Source of the DNA: DATACQ01 sp036555515
GTDB lineage: Bacteria > Desulfobacterota > Binatia > UBA9968
Assembly (NCBI GenBank): GCA_036555515.1
Contig: DATBLC010000185.1
Coordinates: 43,112 to 107,111 of the forward strand
Length of the DNA stretch: 64,000 bases
Direction of reading: 5' to 3'
Shown: piece by piece, positions 51,468 to 59,717 of the stretch
Layout of the letters: every line of letters starts with the position of its first letter
How positions within the stretch are numbered: position 1 is the stretch's first letter
The notes under the pieces: model-generated
Database searches by the model: none
What the model was told of the DNA's origin: nothing
What the model saw: only the letters and a program-made list of their open reading frames with translations
Translations under genes and position numbers: made by a program

Positions 51468-52373
51468 TTACTTGACCTTGTTCTTTATCGCCGGAATAGA
51501 TTTGATGTAATCGGCGATGGCCAAAGCATCGTCCTTGTTCATGTCTTTATAGCCATGCGGCGTGCCTTGAATGACTTCGTACATCAAGCCCTGCACGTTG
51601 TCGGCGTCGGGCTTGATTGCCGTAAGGAGTAACTCCGCGATATCTTGACGGCGCCAATCGCCGATGCCGGTTTCTTTGTCGGGCGTGATATTGGGCACCG
51701 CTTCGCCCAGGGGTCCGTTTTTCTCGCTGGCGCCGGCCATGTAGAGGGATCGCTCAGGTGCGCCAATGAAGTTCCTCGGCGTGTGGCAGTCACCGCAAAG
51801 CGCGACGTGATCGACTAGGTAGCGACCGCGCTGGATACCGCTTTTGGGCGCCTGTGGCGGCGAGGTGTAAAACTTGCCAAAGACCTGGAGGAACAGAGGC
51901 GTTCCCAAACTGCGGGCAAACGGCGCCCAGGTCTGCAACGCCGGGGTGGCTTTTTTCACCGGCTTCAGCGTACGCATGAAAGCGATCATCGCCCGCAGAT
52001 CTTCCTGCGCCATGCCGGAATATTTTTCATAGGGCATTACCGGCAGTAGTCTACTGCCATCCTTGCGGATGCCCCTGATCAAGGCGTCGTGAATTTGCTG
52101 ATCGGTCCATGCGCCCAGTCCAGTTTCTTTATCCTGTGTGATATTGGTGCTGAAGACGGTGCCAAAGGGTATCGGAAAGGCGCGCGCGCCAGCGTGAGGG
52201 GTTCCCTTCGGTTCGGTATGGCAGGCGCAGCCACCGGCCACGGCAAACACATACTGACCTCTGGCTACGAGTTCATTGTTGGCCTGGGCATGAGCAGCGG
52301 CGGTAAATGCCAAAACCAGCGCCACAGTCGCCGGCCAAAACACCGCTTGCATTATTCGCTTATGTCGATGCAT
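51468..52373 (-). CDS. Cytochrome c family protein, two heme-binding motifs
   Basis: A 301-residue periplasmic cytochrome like the cytochrome subunit of alcohol/gluconate dehydrogenases. A signal peptide covers about 1-29. The second heme site is canonical: CGDCHTPRN. The first site reads GGCACHTEPKG, that is C-x-C-H with one spacer residue instead of C-x-x-C-H. Both halves repeat the frame NITQDKETGLGAWTDQQI / NITPDKETGIGDWRRQDI and end in a Met-containing helix. The start overlaps the end of the PanE-like gene by 14 bases. Confidence 0.88.
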   Translation of the reverse strand: MHRHKRIMQAVFWPATVALVLAFTAAAHAQANNELVARGQYVFAVAGGCACHTEPKGTPHAGARAFPIPFGTVFSTNITQDKETGLGAWTDQQIHDALIRGIRKDGSRLLPVMPYEKYSGMAQEDLRAMIAFMRTLKPVKKATPALQTWAPFARSLGTPLFLQVFGKFYTSPPQAPKSGIQRGRYLVDHVALCGDCHTPRNFIGAPERSLYMAGASEKNGPLGEAVPNITPDKETGIGDWRRQDIAELLLTAIKPDADNVQGLMYEVIQGTPHGYKDMNKDDALAIADYIKSIPAIKNKVK

Positions 52374-53307
52374 GGTTTGAGCGCGATCTCTCCTGGCGAA
52401 TTTTTTTGTCCAAATATTCTAGCGCGCCGTAAAAAACTCGATTGACCGGCGCGTCCTGTCCCGCCTCGTTGAGCAATTTAACGACGACCCCGTTGAACGC
52501 TTCGTATTCGAGCGGTTTGCCCGCCTCAAGGTCTTGGAGCATCGAGGGCTTGAACGCTCCCAGAGTCCTTGAGAAGTCCAATATTTCGGAAACTGCTTGC
52601 ACCGGTAGGTCGACGTTGCGAGTACTTGCTGCGTGTCTGACCTCCTGCATGCAATCCAGAGCGAGCCGGGTGAGCGAATCCGATTCGACGATATCTTTGA
52701 CCGTGGCGCCGGCCAGGCAGCTGATGGCGCAGAACGGCGCGTTCCATAGCAGTTTGCGCCACTGGGCTTTTTGAATTTCCGCGCTCGTTTCGCAGGGAAT
52801 CGCCGCAGCGGCAAGCGTTTGCTCCACGGTTTTCGTTGCTTCGCTGTCGCCTCCCCGGCTCGGACCGAAAACGATTCTGCCGCCGGTTGAATGCTCGATC
52901 ACACCGGGCAAGACGACCTCCGCGCCGACATAGACCACACCCGCCAGCGTATGGCGATCGTCGAAGCGCTGAGCGATCTTGTCGGCATTGTCGACGCCGT
53001 TTTGGAGCGACAAGATCACGGTCGTTGCGCCGACAATCGGTGCAAGCTGTTCAGCCGCAGCTTCGGTGTCATAGGATTTGACGCAAAAAAGAATCAAGTC
53101 GGTGCCTCCCGCTTGCGCAGCATCGGCGCTGAAACGGGCGTTTTTTATATGCAAATCGCCGTCCGGGCTCCTGACGCGCAGGCCGTCTCGGCAAAGTGCG
53201 GTCAAGTGTTTGCCACGAGCGATGAACCAAACGTCATGGCCAGCCACCGCGAGCTTCGCGCCGAAGTATCCGCCGACGGCTCCGGCACCCATTACTATGA
53301 TCCGCAT
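52360..53307 (-). CDS. Ketopantoate reductase-like (PanE/ApbA family) dehydrogenase
   Basis: A 315-residue oxidoreductase. The NADP-binding GAGAVGGYFGAKLA motif is at residues 6-19, LILFCVKSYDTEAA and SLQNGVDN follow, and the catalytic lysine segment is KAQWRKLLWNAPFCAISCL. The C-terminal helical domain has SMLQDLEAGKPLEYEAFNG, normal for PanE. It may make pantoate for CoA or act on another 2-keto acid. The ATG at 53307 has AAGGA upstream and starts MRIIVMGAG. Confidence 0.9.
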   Translation of the reverse strand: MRIIVMGAGAVGGYFGAKLAVAGHDVWFIARGKHLTALCRDGLRVRSPDGDLHIKNARFSADAAQAGGTDLILFCVKSYDTEAAAEQLAPIVGATTVILSLQNGVDNADKIAQRFDDRHTLAGVVYVGAEVVLPGVIEHSTGGRIVFGPSRGGDSEATKTVEQTLAAAAIPCETSAEIQKAQWRKLLWNAPFCAISCLAGATVKDIVESDSLTRLALDCMQEVRHAASTRNVDLPVQAVSEILDFSRTLGAFKPSMLQDLEAGKPLEYEAFNGVVVKLLNEAGQDAPVNRVFYGALEYLDKKIRQERSRSNHAST

Positions 53308-53363
53308 GCTGGTTCCTTCATTGCTCCGGACTGTAATCTCCGCCGCTCCGCATGTCAAATTTC

Positions 53364-53470
53364 AGCCCGGATTGCACTTCCATAGCAAAGTCGATGCGTT
53401 TCTGCCTCCGAGCAAACATCGACCAACGGTGCTTCGGTGGTTACCAGACTCGGCGCGGCGATTTAAGCTT
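53364..53470 (-). repeat. MITE-like element, truncated copy
   Basis: CAGCCCGGATTGCACTTCCA followed by AGCAAAGTCGATGCGTTTCT and GAGCAAACATCGACC match the left half of the element at 6903, with about 40 bases missing inside. It carries only one recognisable end. Confidence 0.55.
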
Positions 53471-53499
53471 TCAGCCGCGATATGTTATTAAGTTTGCTC

Positions 53500-53700
53500 A
53501 TGGAAAAAATTGACCCCCAGAACGACCACGAAAGGCTTTGGCAATTCGACGTCGGACAGCAGGTGACCTTCAATGGCAAGAGCTACGTAATTCAGTCGCG
53601 CACGACCCTGGCGTCCGGCGAGCCTGCCGTGGTCTTACAAGGGGAAAAAGACCAGTTTGTCATCGGCGCCGGCGCGTTTCTCGCCGGAATCAGCACATAA
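53500..53700 (+). CDS. Small hypothetical protein
   Basis: A 66-residue protein, beta-rich, no signal peptide: LWQFDVGQQVTFNGKSYVIQ, then SGEPAVVLQGEKDQFVIGAG. I do not recognise it. The next gene is 39 bases downstream in the same direction. An ATG at 53482 would add six residues. No clear ribosome binding site is present for either start. Confidence 0.45.
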   Translation: MEKIDPQNDHERLWQFDVGQQVTFNGKSYVIQSRTTLASGEPAVVLQGEKDQFVIGAGAFLAGIST

Positions 53701-53739
53701 TCTCAAAATAAGAAAAAATCGACGCCTTGAGGAAAAATC

Positions 53740-54732
53740 ATGAGCAAAATCCGACTTACATTATCATGCTGGGAATATGACCGAACGCGTGCACTTCAGG
53801 AGGGGAAGGTACAAGTTGAAGGCGTTGAACTGACATATTTGCCGCTCCACGTCGAGGAAACATTTTGGCGCATGCTGCGCTATGGGGAATTCGATGTCGC
53901 GGAATGTTCTTTGAGCTCTTATATCATGTCCCGTGAACGGGGTTATCCGCGTCTCATCGCGATACCAGTATTCCCCTCCCGGTTCTTTCGTCATGCTTTC
54001 ATCTTTGTCAACACGGAGTCTGGCATCGAAAAGCCAAAAGACCTAATTGGTAAACGCGTCGGAGTCCCCGAATACCAGATCACTGCCGCCGTTTGGATAC
54101 GCGGCATATTGCAGCACGATTACGGCGTGGCGCCGGAAAAATTGAAATGGTTTACCGGGGGCGCGGAAGATGCGGGACGTGAAGAAAAACTCAAACCGGA
54201 TCTAGCGAAGGACATTGACATTCGCTGGATCGGCCCGGACCGAACTTTAACGAGCATGCTGGAACAAGGCGAATTAGACGCCTTGATTTGCGCTCATATA
54301 CCGTCTCCCTTCGTACGACGCTCTCCCAAAGTAAGGCGATTATTCCCGGACTTCCGCGAGGTAGAAAAGGAGTATTACCGGCGCACAAAAATTTTCCCCA
54401 TTATGCATACCATTGTCCTGCGGGAGGAGGTGTACGAAAAATACCCGTGGCTCGCTCAGAGTTTGTGCAAGGCCTTCGCGGAATCCAAACGAATTTGCGA
54501 GGAGTCTTTGTATAAATATTCGGCTCTCAAATACATGCTACCCTGGTCGTATGCGGATGTGGAGGAGCAATGGGAACTGTTCGGCGACGAATTCTGGCCC
54601 TACGGCTTGGAATCGAACCGCCATGTTTTGGAAACACTCGTTCAGTATTCTCACGAGCAAGGATTGATCAAAAAACTCTTGGACGTGAAGTCTCTCTTTG
54701 CTCCGAATTCACTGGAAGAATTCAAAGTCTGA
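53740..54732 (+). CDS. 4,5-dihydroxyphthalate decarboxylase-like protein
   Basis: A 330-residue protein of the group annotated as 4,5-dihydroxyphthalate decarboxylase, which shares the type 2 periplasmic-binding-protein fold. It starts LTLSCWEYDRTRALQEGKVQ and shows EFDVAECSLSSYIMSRERG, PVFPSRFFRHAFIFVN, DLIGKRVGVPEYQITAAVWI and GELDALICAHIPSPF. Such proteins are widespread in soil organisms that degrade aromatics, and many are probably not true decarboxylases. There is no signal peptide, so it should be cytosolic. Confidence 0.85.
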   Translation: MSKIRLTLSCWEYDRTRALQEGKVQVEGVELTYLPLHVEETFWRMLRYGEFDVAECSLSSYIMSRERGYPRLIAIPVFPSRFFRHAFIFVNTESGIEKPKDLIGKRVGVPEYQITAAVWIRGILQHDYGVAPEKLKWFTGGAEDAGREEKLKPDLAKDIDIRWIGPDRTLTSMLEQGELDALICAHIPSPFVRRSPKVRRLFPDFREVEKEYYRRTKIFPIMHTIVLREEVYEKYPWLAQSLCKAFAESKRICEESLYKYSALKYMLPWSYADVEEQWELFGDEFWPYGLESNRHVLETLVQYSHEQGLIKKLLDVKSLFAPNSLEEFKV

Positions 54733-54910
54733 GTGATAATACATCCGTTAAAAGACGGTGTCGCATGTGATTCTGAGCCGCCAGGCGAAGAATCTGGTCG
54801 TCGAAAATGGGAGATGGTTCGCTTTTGCTCAGTATAACATCAGCGCACTTTGGCGATTACGGCACAGGCTCTAAGGGTGAAAGTTGAAAAAGGAACAGTT
54901 GGAGTTCACC

Positions 54911-55435
54911 ATGCCCGACGAAAAAGACGCTCAATTTGAAGAAACCAAGTGGTGGATCGATCGCGGTCCCGTAAAGGAACGCGAAAAGCCTGCGGCGCCA
55001 GTAAAAGGCATCGTTGAACAGTGGGCCACCGAACTGCTCAAAGGCTACAACCAAGATCTCGCGGCGAAAAATCTTGTAGATATTAATCCGAAAATCTTAA
55101 ACTCGCTCTCCGTTAACGCCGGTCAATGGGCTTATTATTCTCTGGATGTGGGCACCTATCCGCCGGATAAACTGGAGAAGATCAAAAACGCTTTACCGCT
55201 GCCGGCGGGCGCCCGCGCCATTGTGATCGACGCGGGGTATTCCTTGAGGATCGTGATAACGGGGGAGCCGATCGGCGAGCGTTACGTCGACATCAACTTT
55301 ACCGATGCGCCCTCTCTAGACTACTGGGTCGACCGGCAGTTGGTTGAAGAGCGGGTGTTCTCGAACGTCGGCGAAGCGCTTAGAAGAATCAGGCCCGACT
55401 TGGCTGGCTATCTGAAGCGGCCGGACAACTATTAG
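54911..55435 (+). CDS. Hypothetical protein
   Basis: A 174-residue soluble protein of unknown function, starting MPDEKDAQFEE after GGAG seven bases upstream. It has a helical N-terminal half (IVEQWATELLKGYNQDLAAK) and a beta-rich C-terminal half (AGARAIVIDAGYSLRIVITG, RYVDINFTDAPSLDYWVDRQ). An earlier TTG at 54884 is possible. It is followed directly by a GTTCAA repeat. Confidence 0.6.
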   Translation: MPDEKDAQFEETKWWIDRGPVKEREKPAAPVKGIVEQWATELLKGYNQDLAAKNLVDINPKILNSLSVNAGQWAYYSLDVGTYPPDKLEKIKNALPLPAGARAIVIDAGYSLRIVITGEPIGERYVDINFTDAPSLDYWVDRQLVEERVFSNVGEALRRIRPDLAGYLKRPDNY

Positions 55436-55437
55436 GC

Positions 55438-55530
55438 GGGTTCAAGGTTCAACGTTCAAAGTTAGGAATCGCTTGCTCAGATCGGCAACGGGCCCGAATA
55501 CGTTGAACCTCGAACGTTGAACCTTGAACA
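55438..55530. repeat. GTTCAA/TTGAAC repeat array, type B
   Basis: GGTTCAAGGTTCAACGTTCA faces CGTTGAACCTCGAACGTTGA and ACCTTGAAC across about 40 bases, so the whole can fold as a long hairpin. It lies between convergent genes. Confidence 0.72.
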
Positions 55531-55565
55531 ACAGGAGCAGCGCCTCCACTGGCGATTAATCCGGA

Positions 55566-55775
55566 CTAGTGGCAGCCGCAGGTTTGCGGAGTGCAAGAGC
55601 AGCCAGTCCCCGCCGCGCTTTCTGCCTTGCCTGACCCCGGCGAGCTGAAGACCGATAACTGCTTCTCGACGGCGCCGCTGGCGCATTTAGGGCAGGAGAT
55701 TTTCTCCCCGACCGAGAGAACGATTTGTTCGAAATGATGATCGCAACGGCGGCAACTGTATTCAAATATGGGCAT
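55566..55775 (-). CDS. FmdB family zinc ribbon protein
   Basis: A 69-residue regulatory-type zinc ribbon. It begins MPIFEYSCRRCDHHFEQIV and then EKISCPKCASGAVEKQLSVF, giving two CxxC knuckles. It ends with the Cys-rich TGCSCTPQTCGCH, as many FmdB proteins do. Function in general is not established. Single-gene unit. Confidence 0.9.
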   Translation of the reverse strand: MPIFEYSCRRCDHHFEQIVLSVGEKISCPKCASGAVEKQLSVFSSPGSGKAESAAGTGCSCTPQTCGCH

Positions 55776-55863
55776 AGGCTCCTCGCTCCGCTTGGATCGG
55801 TAAATTCGACAATGGAGAGTTCATAATAGGCTCACGGCCTTTAAATTACCGGCCCGCGCTCGG

Positions 55864-57042
55864 TTATGCACTCTTGGCGCCGATCTTTTTGGGCTTTCCC
55901 GCAACCCGCAGCGGTTGATCGCGCGGGATTGACACCAATGAAGTCACTTCCAATCCGTAACCTCCCAGCCCCACCAGGTGGGTCTTATTGTTAGTGAGAA
56001 GGCGCATCTTGCGCACCCCTAGGTCGCGCAAGATTTGCGCCCCGATGCCATACTCTTTGAAGTCGGCCCGGTATACAAAAGACGGGTTCATGTCCTTCTT
56101 TTGTCTGCCTTCGACTCTCGGGTAGGCTACCATCGAGGGCCGTTGCATCTTTTGCTCAGGTTGGAGATATAGGATGACTCCTTTTCCTTCCCGCGCGATC
56201 ATCTCCATCGCACGTTGAATTACCGCCCCGGTATTCAGAAGTTCGAAACCAAAGACATCTCCCGGTACATACTTTGTGTGGACTCGCACGAGGGTATCAT
56301 CTTTTGGGGAAATCTCGCCCTTGATCAATGCCAGATGCTCGCTCTGATCCACGTGGGTATTATAAACTATGGCGTGGAACAGGCCGCCGGCGCGGGTTGG
56401 CAAAGGCGCAGCCGCCGCGCGGAAAACCAACGATTCGTAGTTGAGCCGATATTGGATTAGATCGGCGATGGTGCAAACTTTGAGCTTATGTTTGCGCGCG
56501 AACTTCATGAGGTCGGGCTGGCGTGCCATCGTGCCGTCGTCCTTCATGATCTCGCAGATCACGCCGGCCGGCTTGAGCCCCGCCAGGCGGGCGAGATCCA
56601 CCGAGCCCTCGGTTTGACCCGCGCGCACCAACACGCCGCCGTTTCGCGCGCGTAGCGGAAATATATGGCCCGGTGTAACCAGGTCCTGGGGTTTGGCATC
56701 GTCGGCGATCGCGTCGAGTATCGTCTTGGCCCGGTCGGCGGCGGAAATGCCGGTGGTGATCCCAGCCGCGGCGTCCACAGACACCGTAAACGCCGTGCCA
56801 AACGGTGAGGTATTCTCCGATACCATCATTGAGACGCCCAGATACCTCACTCTCTCTTCGGTCAGGGGCAGACAGATTAGGCCGCGCCCATAGGTCGCCA
56901 TGAAGTTAATGGCGTCCGGAGTTACCTTCTCGGCGGCCATGCAAAGGTCGCCTTCATTTTCGCGGTCTTTGTCATCCATGAGGATCACCATCCTGCCGCG
57001 TCTGATCTCCTCGATGGACTCTTCTATACTCGCCACTGGCAT
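55864..57042 (-). CDS. ribB: RibBX-type protein: DHBP synthase with degenerate GTP cyclohydrolase II domain
   Basis: A 392-residue bifunctional-size riboflavin gene. Residues 1-200 are 3,4-dihydroxy-2-butanone-4-phosphate synthase with DDKDRENEGDLCMAAE (metal site), FGTAFTVSVDA, TPGHIFPLRARNGGV and GVICEIMKDDGTM, all intact. The second half has the RibA fold but not its chemistry: where GTP cyclohydrolase II has C-LTGDVF-x-S-L-R-C-D-C, this reads HTKYVPGDVFGFELLNTGAV, with all three zinc cysteines missing. This is the pattern of the RibBX variant known from Proteobacteria. It should make only the butanone half of lumazine, so a separate RibA is expected. Confidence 0.9.
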   Translation of the reverse strand: MPVASIEESIEEIRRGRMVILMDDKDRENEGDLCMAAEKVTPDAINFMATYGRGLICLPLTEERVRYLGVSMMVSENTSPFGTAFTVSVDAAAGITTGISAADRAKTILDAIADDAKPQDLVTPGHIFPLRARNGGVLVRAGQTEGSVDLARLAGLKPAGVICEIMKDDGTMARQPDLMKFARKHKLKVCTIADLIQYRLNYESLVFRAAAAPLPTRAGGLFHAIVYNTHVDQSEHLALIKGEISPKDDTLVRVHTKYVPGDVFGFELLNTGAVIQRAMEMIAREGKGVILYLQPEQKMQRPSMVAYPRVEGRQKKDMNPSFVYRADFKEYGIGAQILRDLGVRKMRLLTNNKTHLVGLGGYGLEVTSLVSIPRDQPLRVAGKPKKIGAKSA

Positions 57043-57308
57043 GGGGCTTTAATGTACCACCTTGGCGTGGTGCGTCAACCATTTCGGCGGGCCGTAAACC
57101 CCTGCCGTAAACCCCTCTAGTCGGCTATCGAAATAGCTCCACTGCCGAGCCATTTAGCCCAGTTTGCCGTCTCTGCCGAGACGTTGATGCATGAAGGTTT
57201 TAATCCTCTAAGGCCCTCCCAAGGCAATTTTTGGAACAAAACAGGGGTTTGAGTCGTCAAAACCACATGATGCGACGATATGACCGTTCGGCGTCATGGA
57301 GGTAAGTT

Positions 57309-57749
57309 ATGATTCGAGGGAAGCGAGCCAAAACCGAGGTTTCAGACGGCGCCAGCCGAAATCTTGAGCCGTTCGCCGCGCATGAAGCCGGGCATGGCGG
57401 GGGTTTCAACGTGGAGGGGCTGTTTCAGCCAGACATCTTGATCCAATCGCAATTCCAGGCGACCCATCAGAGAAGGTTTCACCAGGAGCCCGAAAAAGTG
57501 TTGATGCTTGCGCTTCTGGAAGATGCGATTGTTTGTTTTCAGGATAACTTGGGTTCGGATTGCAAACGAAAAAAGGCTCTCTTTGAGGACGCCGAGAAAT
57601 GGATTCTCGACGACGACGGCTCTTACATTTTTTCATTTGAAAACATTTGTGACGTGCTCGGCCTTGACGCCGGATACCTGCGCGATGGGATGTTGCGCTG
57701 GAAACAGGAGGCGCTGGCCAAGGAACACCGGAAACGGTTGGCGAGCTAG
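57309..57749 (+). CDS. Hypothetical protein, paralogue of the 23.5 kb gene
   Basis: A 146-residue soluble protein of unknown function. Residues 60-140 contain EPEKVLMLALLEDAIVCFQD, DAEKWILDDDGSYIFSFENI and CDVLGLDAGYLRDGMLRW, which match the protein at 23479-23853. The first 45 residues are different from it and seem unstructured. A strong GGAGG lies upstream of the ATG. The final GCTAGC-rich stretch (57743-57771) can form a hairpin after the stop. Confidence 0.78.
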   Translation: MIRGKRAKTEVSDGASRNLEPFAAHEAGHGGGFNVEGLFQPDILIQSQFQATHQRRFHQEPEKVLMLALLEDAIVCFQDNLGSDCKRKKALFEDAEKWILDDDGSYIFSFENICDVLGLDAGYLRDGMLRWKQEALAKEHRKRLAS

Positions 57750-57812
57750 CTTAGCTTAGCTAATAGCTAGCCGATTGCGCACCCGCGCGGGATGAAGTTA
57801 CGAGGATGAGAC

Positions 57813-59288
57813 ATGCCACTAATAGGGTTACGATTTAAGGTCAGGTCGCGCGGAACCGTCGTCATTGCCTTGGCCTTTATCTTCGCCGTCTTCGGCTGGG
57901 AGATGGAGGCGGGTAATTATTATGCATCCCATTTAGCCCGGGCAGCTGATGCGTCTAACCCTAGACCTTCGGCTACTCAGAGCGGAAACTTACCCGATTT
58001 TGTCAGCCTGGTAAAAAAGATCGGACCGTCTGTTGTTAACATCGCCACAACGCAGGTGCGAAGACCGGCGCAGGGTAGCCCCGCTCCTTTCGGCGGCGAC
58101 CAACGATTCAACGAGTTCTGGGAAAGGTTTTTCGGCGGCCAGTTACCCCGTTCACCACAGCGCCAGCGCGGTCTCGGCTCGGGTTTTATCATTGACTCCG
58201 ACGGCACCATTATCACTAACCATCATGTCGTCGACGGCGCTGAAAAGATCGTCGTGACGCTGGCGGACGGCAAGAGTTTCGACGCCAAGGTCTTGGGCTC
58301 GGATCAAAAGAGTGACATAGCAATTGTCAAAATCGACGCAAACCAACGTTTAACGGCTGCTGCGCTGGGCGATTCCGATCAACTCGACGTGGGCGAGTGG
58401 GTAATGGCCATCGGCAATCCTTTCGGACTCGATAACACGGTCACTACCGGAATCGTCAGCGCCAAAGGGCGCCATATTGGCGCTGGGCCTTATGATAGTT
58501 TTATCCAGACCGACGCCTCCATCAATCCGGGAAATTCCGGCGGGCCGTTGGTCAACCTTCGTGGCGAGGTGGTCGGTATCAATACGGCAATCTTCAGTCA
58601 ATCCGGCGGCAATATAGGCATCGGCTTCGCCATTCCGGTGAACCTGGCGCGAGAGCTGGTACCTCAACTCAAGGACAATGGAAAAATTGTTCGGGGCTAC
58701 CTCGGGGTAACCATTCAAAAGGTCACAGCGGACATCGCCGCGACGATGGGTTTGAAAAACGAGGGTGGGGCGCTAGTCGCCGAGGTTGCCGAAGGCGGGC
58801 CGGCGGAGCGTTCGGGCATCAAAGCGGGAGATGTCATCGTCGAGTTTAATGGCAAGTTAATCAAAGACTCCGTCGAGCTGCCGCTTGAAGTGGCGCGGGT
58901 GGCGCCGGGGAAGACCGTGCAAGTGAAAATCCTGCGCGATTCAAAGCAGTCGAGCATTGCCGTTCAGATAGATCAATTGAAGGATAGTGAGGTCGTAGCC
59001 GAATCGCGACAGGACGATTTCGGAATGACCGTGCAGCCGGTGACATCGGCGATCGCTCAAAGCCTGGGCTTGGAGCGCGCCGAAGGGTTACTTGTTAGTT
59101 CGGTCCAGCCGGGAAGTGCGGCAGATGAAGCCGGTCTTAGGCGCGGCGACGTAATCACCCAGATCAATCGCAGTACGGTGCGTGATCTGGCCGACTACAA
59201 ACGCGAAATCGCGCGCGCCGAAGGGAAATCGATCCTCTTTCTGGTCAAACGGGATAAGGGCAGCTTGTTCCTTGCCTTGAAGCCGTAA
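57813..59288 (+). CDS. DegP/DegQ-type serine protease with two PDZ domains
   Basis: A 491-residue periplasmic HtrA protease. A hydrophobic N-terminal segment lies at about residues 15-30. The triad is visible as ITNHHVVDGA (His), SDIAIVKID (Asp) and INPGNSGGPLVN (Ser). PDZ1 begins GYLGVTIQKVTADIA and PDZ2 begins FGMTVQPVTSAIAQSLGLER. It degrades or refolds misfolded envelope proteins. Unlike the paralogue at 18160 it has both PDZ domains and the canonical GNSGGP. It follows the small hypothetical gene by 63 bases. Confidence 0.95.
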   Translation: MPLIGLRFKVRSRGTVVIALAFIFAVFGWEMEAGNYYASHLARAADASNPRPSATQSGNLPDFVSLVKKIGPSVVNIATTQVRRPAQGSPAPFGGDQRFNEFWERFFGGQLPRSPQRQRGLGSGFIIDSDGTIITNHHVVDGAEKIVVTLADGKSFDAKVLGSDQKSDIAIVKIDANQRLTAAALGDSDQLDVGEWVMAIGNPFGLDNTVTTGIVSAKGRHIGAGPYDSFIQTDASINPGNSGGPLVNLRGEVVGINTAIFSQSGGNIGIGFAIPVNLARELVPQLKDNGKIVRGYLGVTIQKVTADIAATMGLKNEGGALVAEVAEGGPAERSGIKAGDVIVEFNGKLIKDSVELPLEVARVAPGKTVQVKILRDSKQSSIAVQIDQLKDSEVVAESRQDDFGMTVQPVTSAIAQSLGLERAEGLLVSSVQPGSAADEAGLRRGDVITQINRSTVRDLADYKREIARAEGKSILFLVKRDKGSLFLALKP

Positions 59289-59717
59289 CTTCGCGAATTA
59301 ATACTAACCCTACCGCCAGCTTGTCGCAGTTCTCCGGACCGCATCGGGGCGATATTGCGTTATGCGCCCGAAATTACGAACTTTTGCGCCACCCTCTCGG
59401 TTTTGTTCAGTTTAGGATTCCTGCTAAATTGACTGGCCAAATGCGGCATAATATTGAGTATCATTGGGACTCTCCCTCAACGATGAAGGTTCTGAACGAA
59501 GGGCCGAGGCTGGAGTGCACAGACATAACAGCATACAGGTTCTGCGCTAGGCGCCGGACCATTCGAATAGGCAGCCATGCCGCTGGCAGGGCTAGCCATT
59601 CACGCAGCCAGTGGTCCTTCAATATTAGTTAGCTCAGGGTGGAGCGGGGAGTCGAACCACGGTTGAAAGCCTTGCCCGTGAGTAGCACTTTCGAGGGAAT
59701 CAGGAGACAATGCGAGA
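59289..59717. other. Intergenic region, no gene recognised
   Basis: About 430 bases. A segment near 59628-59655 contains TAGCTCAGGGTGGAGC and GAGTCGAACC, which resemble pieces of tRNA arms, but no cloverleaf can be built. I see no protein gene. Confidence 0.55.

Noticed and set aside
52891..53385. 164-codon plus-strand open frame opposite the PanE-like gene
   Set aside because: The minus strand has a clear PanE/ApbA protein with NADP motif and own ribosome binding site; the plus frame shows no family pattern.
57743..57771. TAGCT-rich tandem stretch as a terminator or regulatory repeat
   Set aside because: It can form a GCTAGC hairpin but has no U-tract and lies between two genes of the same direction; too weak to list as a terminator.
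59628..59660. tRNA-like fragment (TAGCTCAGGGTGGAGC, GAGTCGAACC)
   Set aside because: D-arm-like text is present, but no acceptor stem, anticodon arm or correctly oriented T-arm can be built around it.
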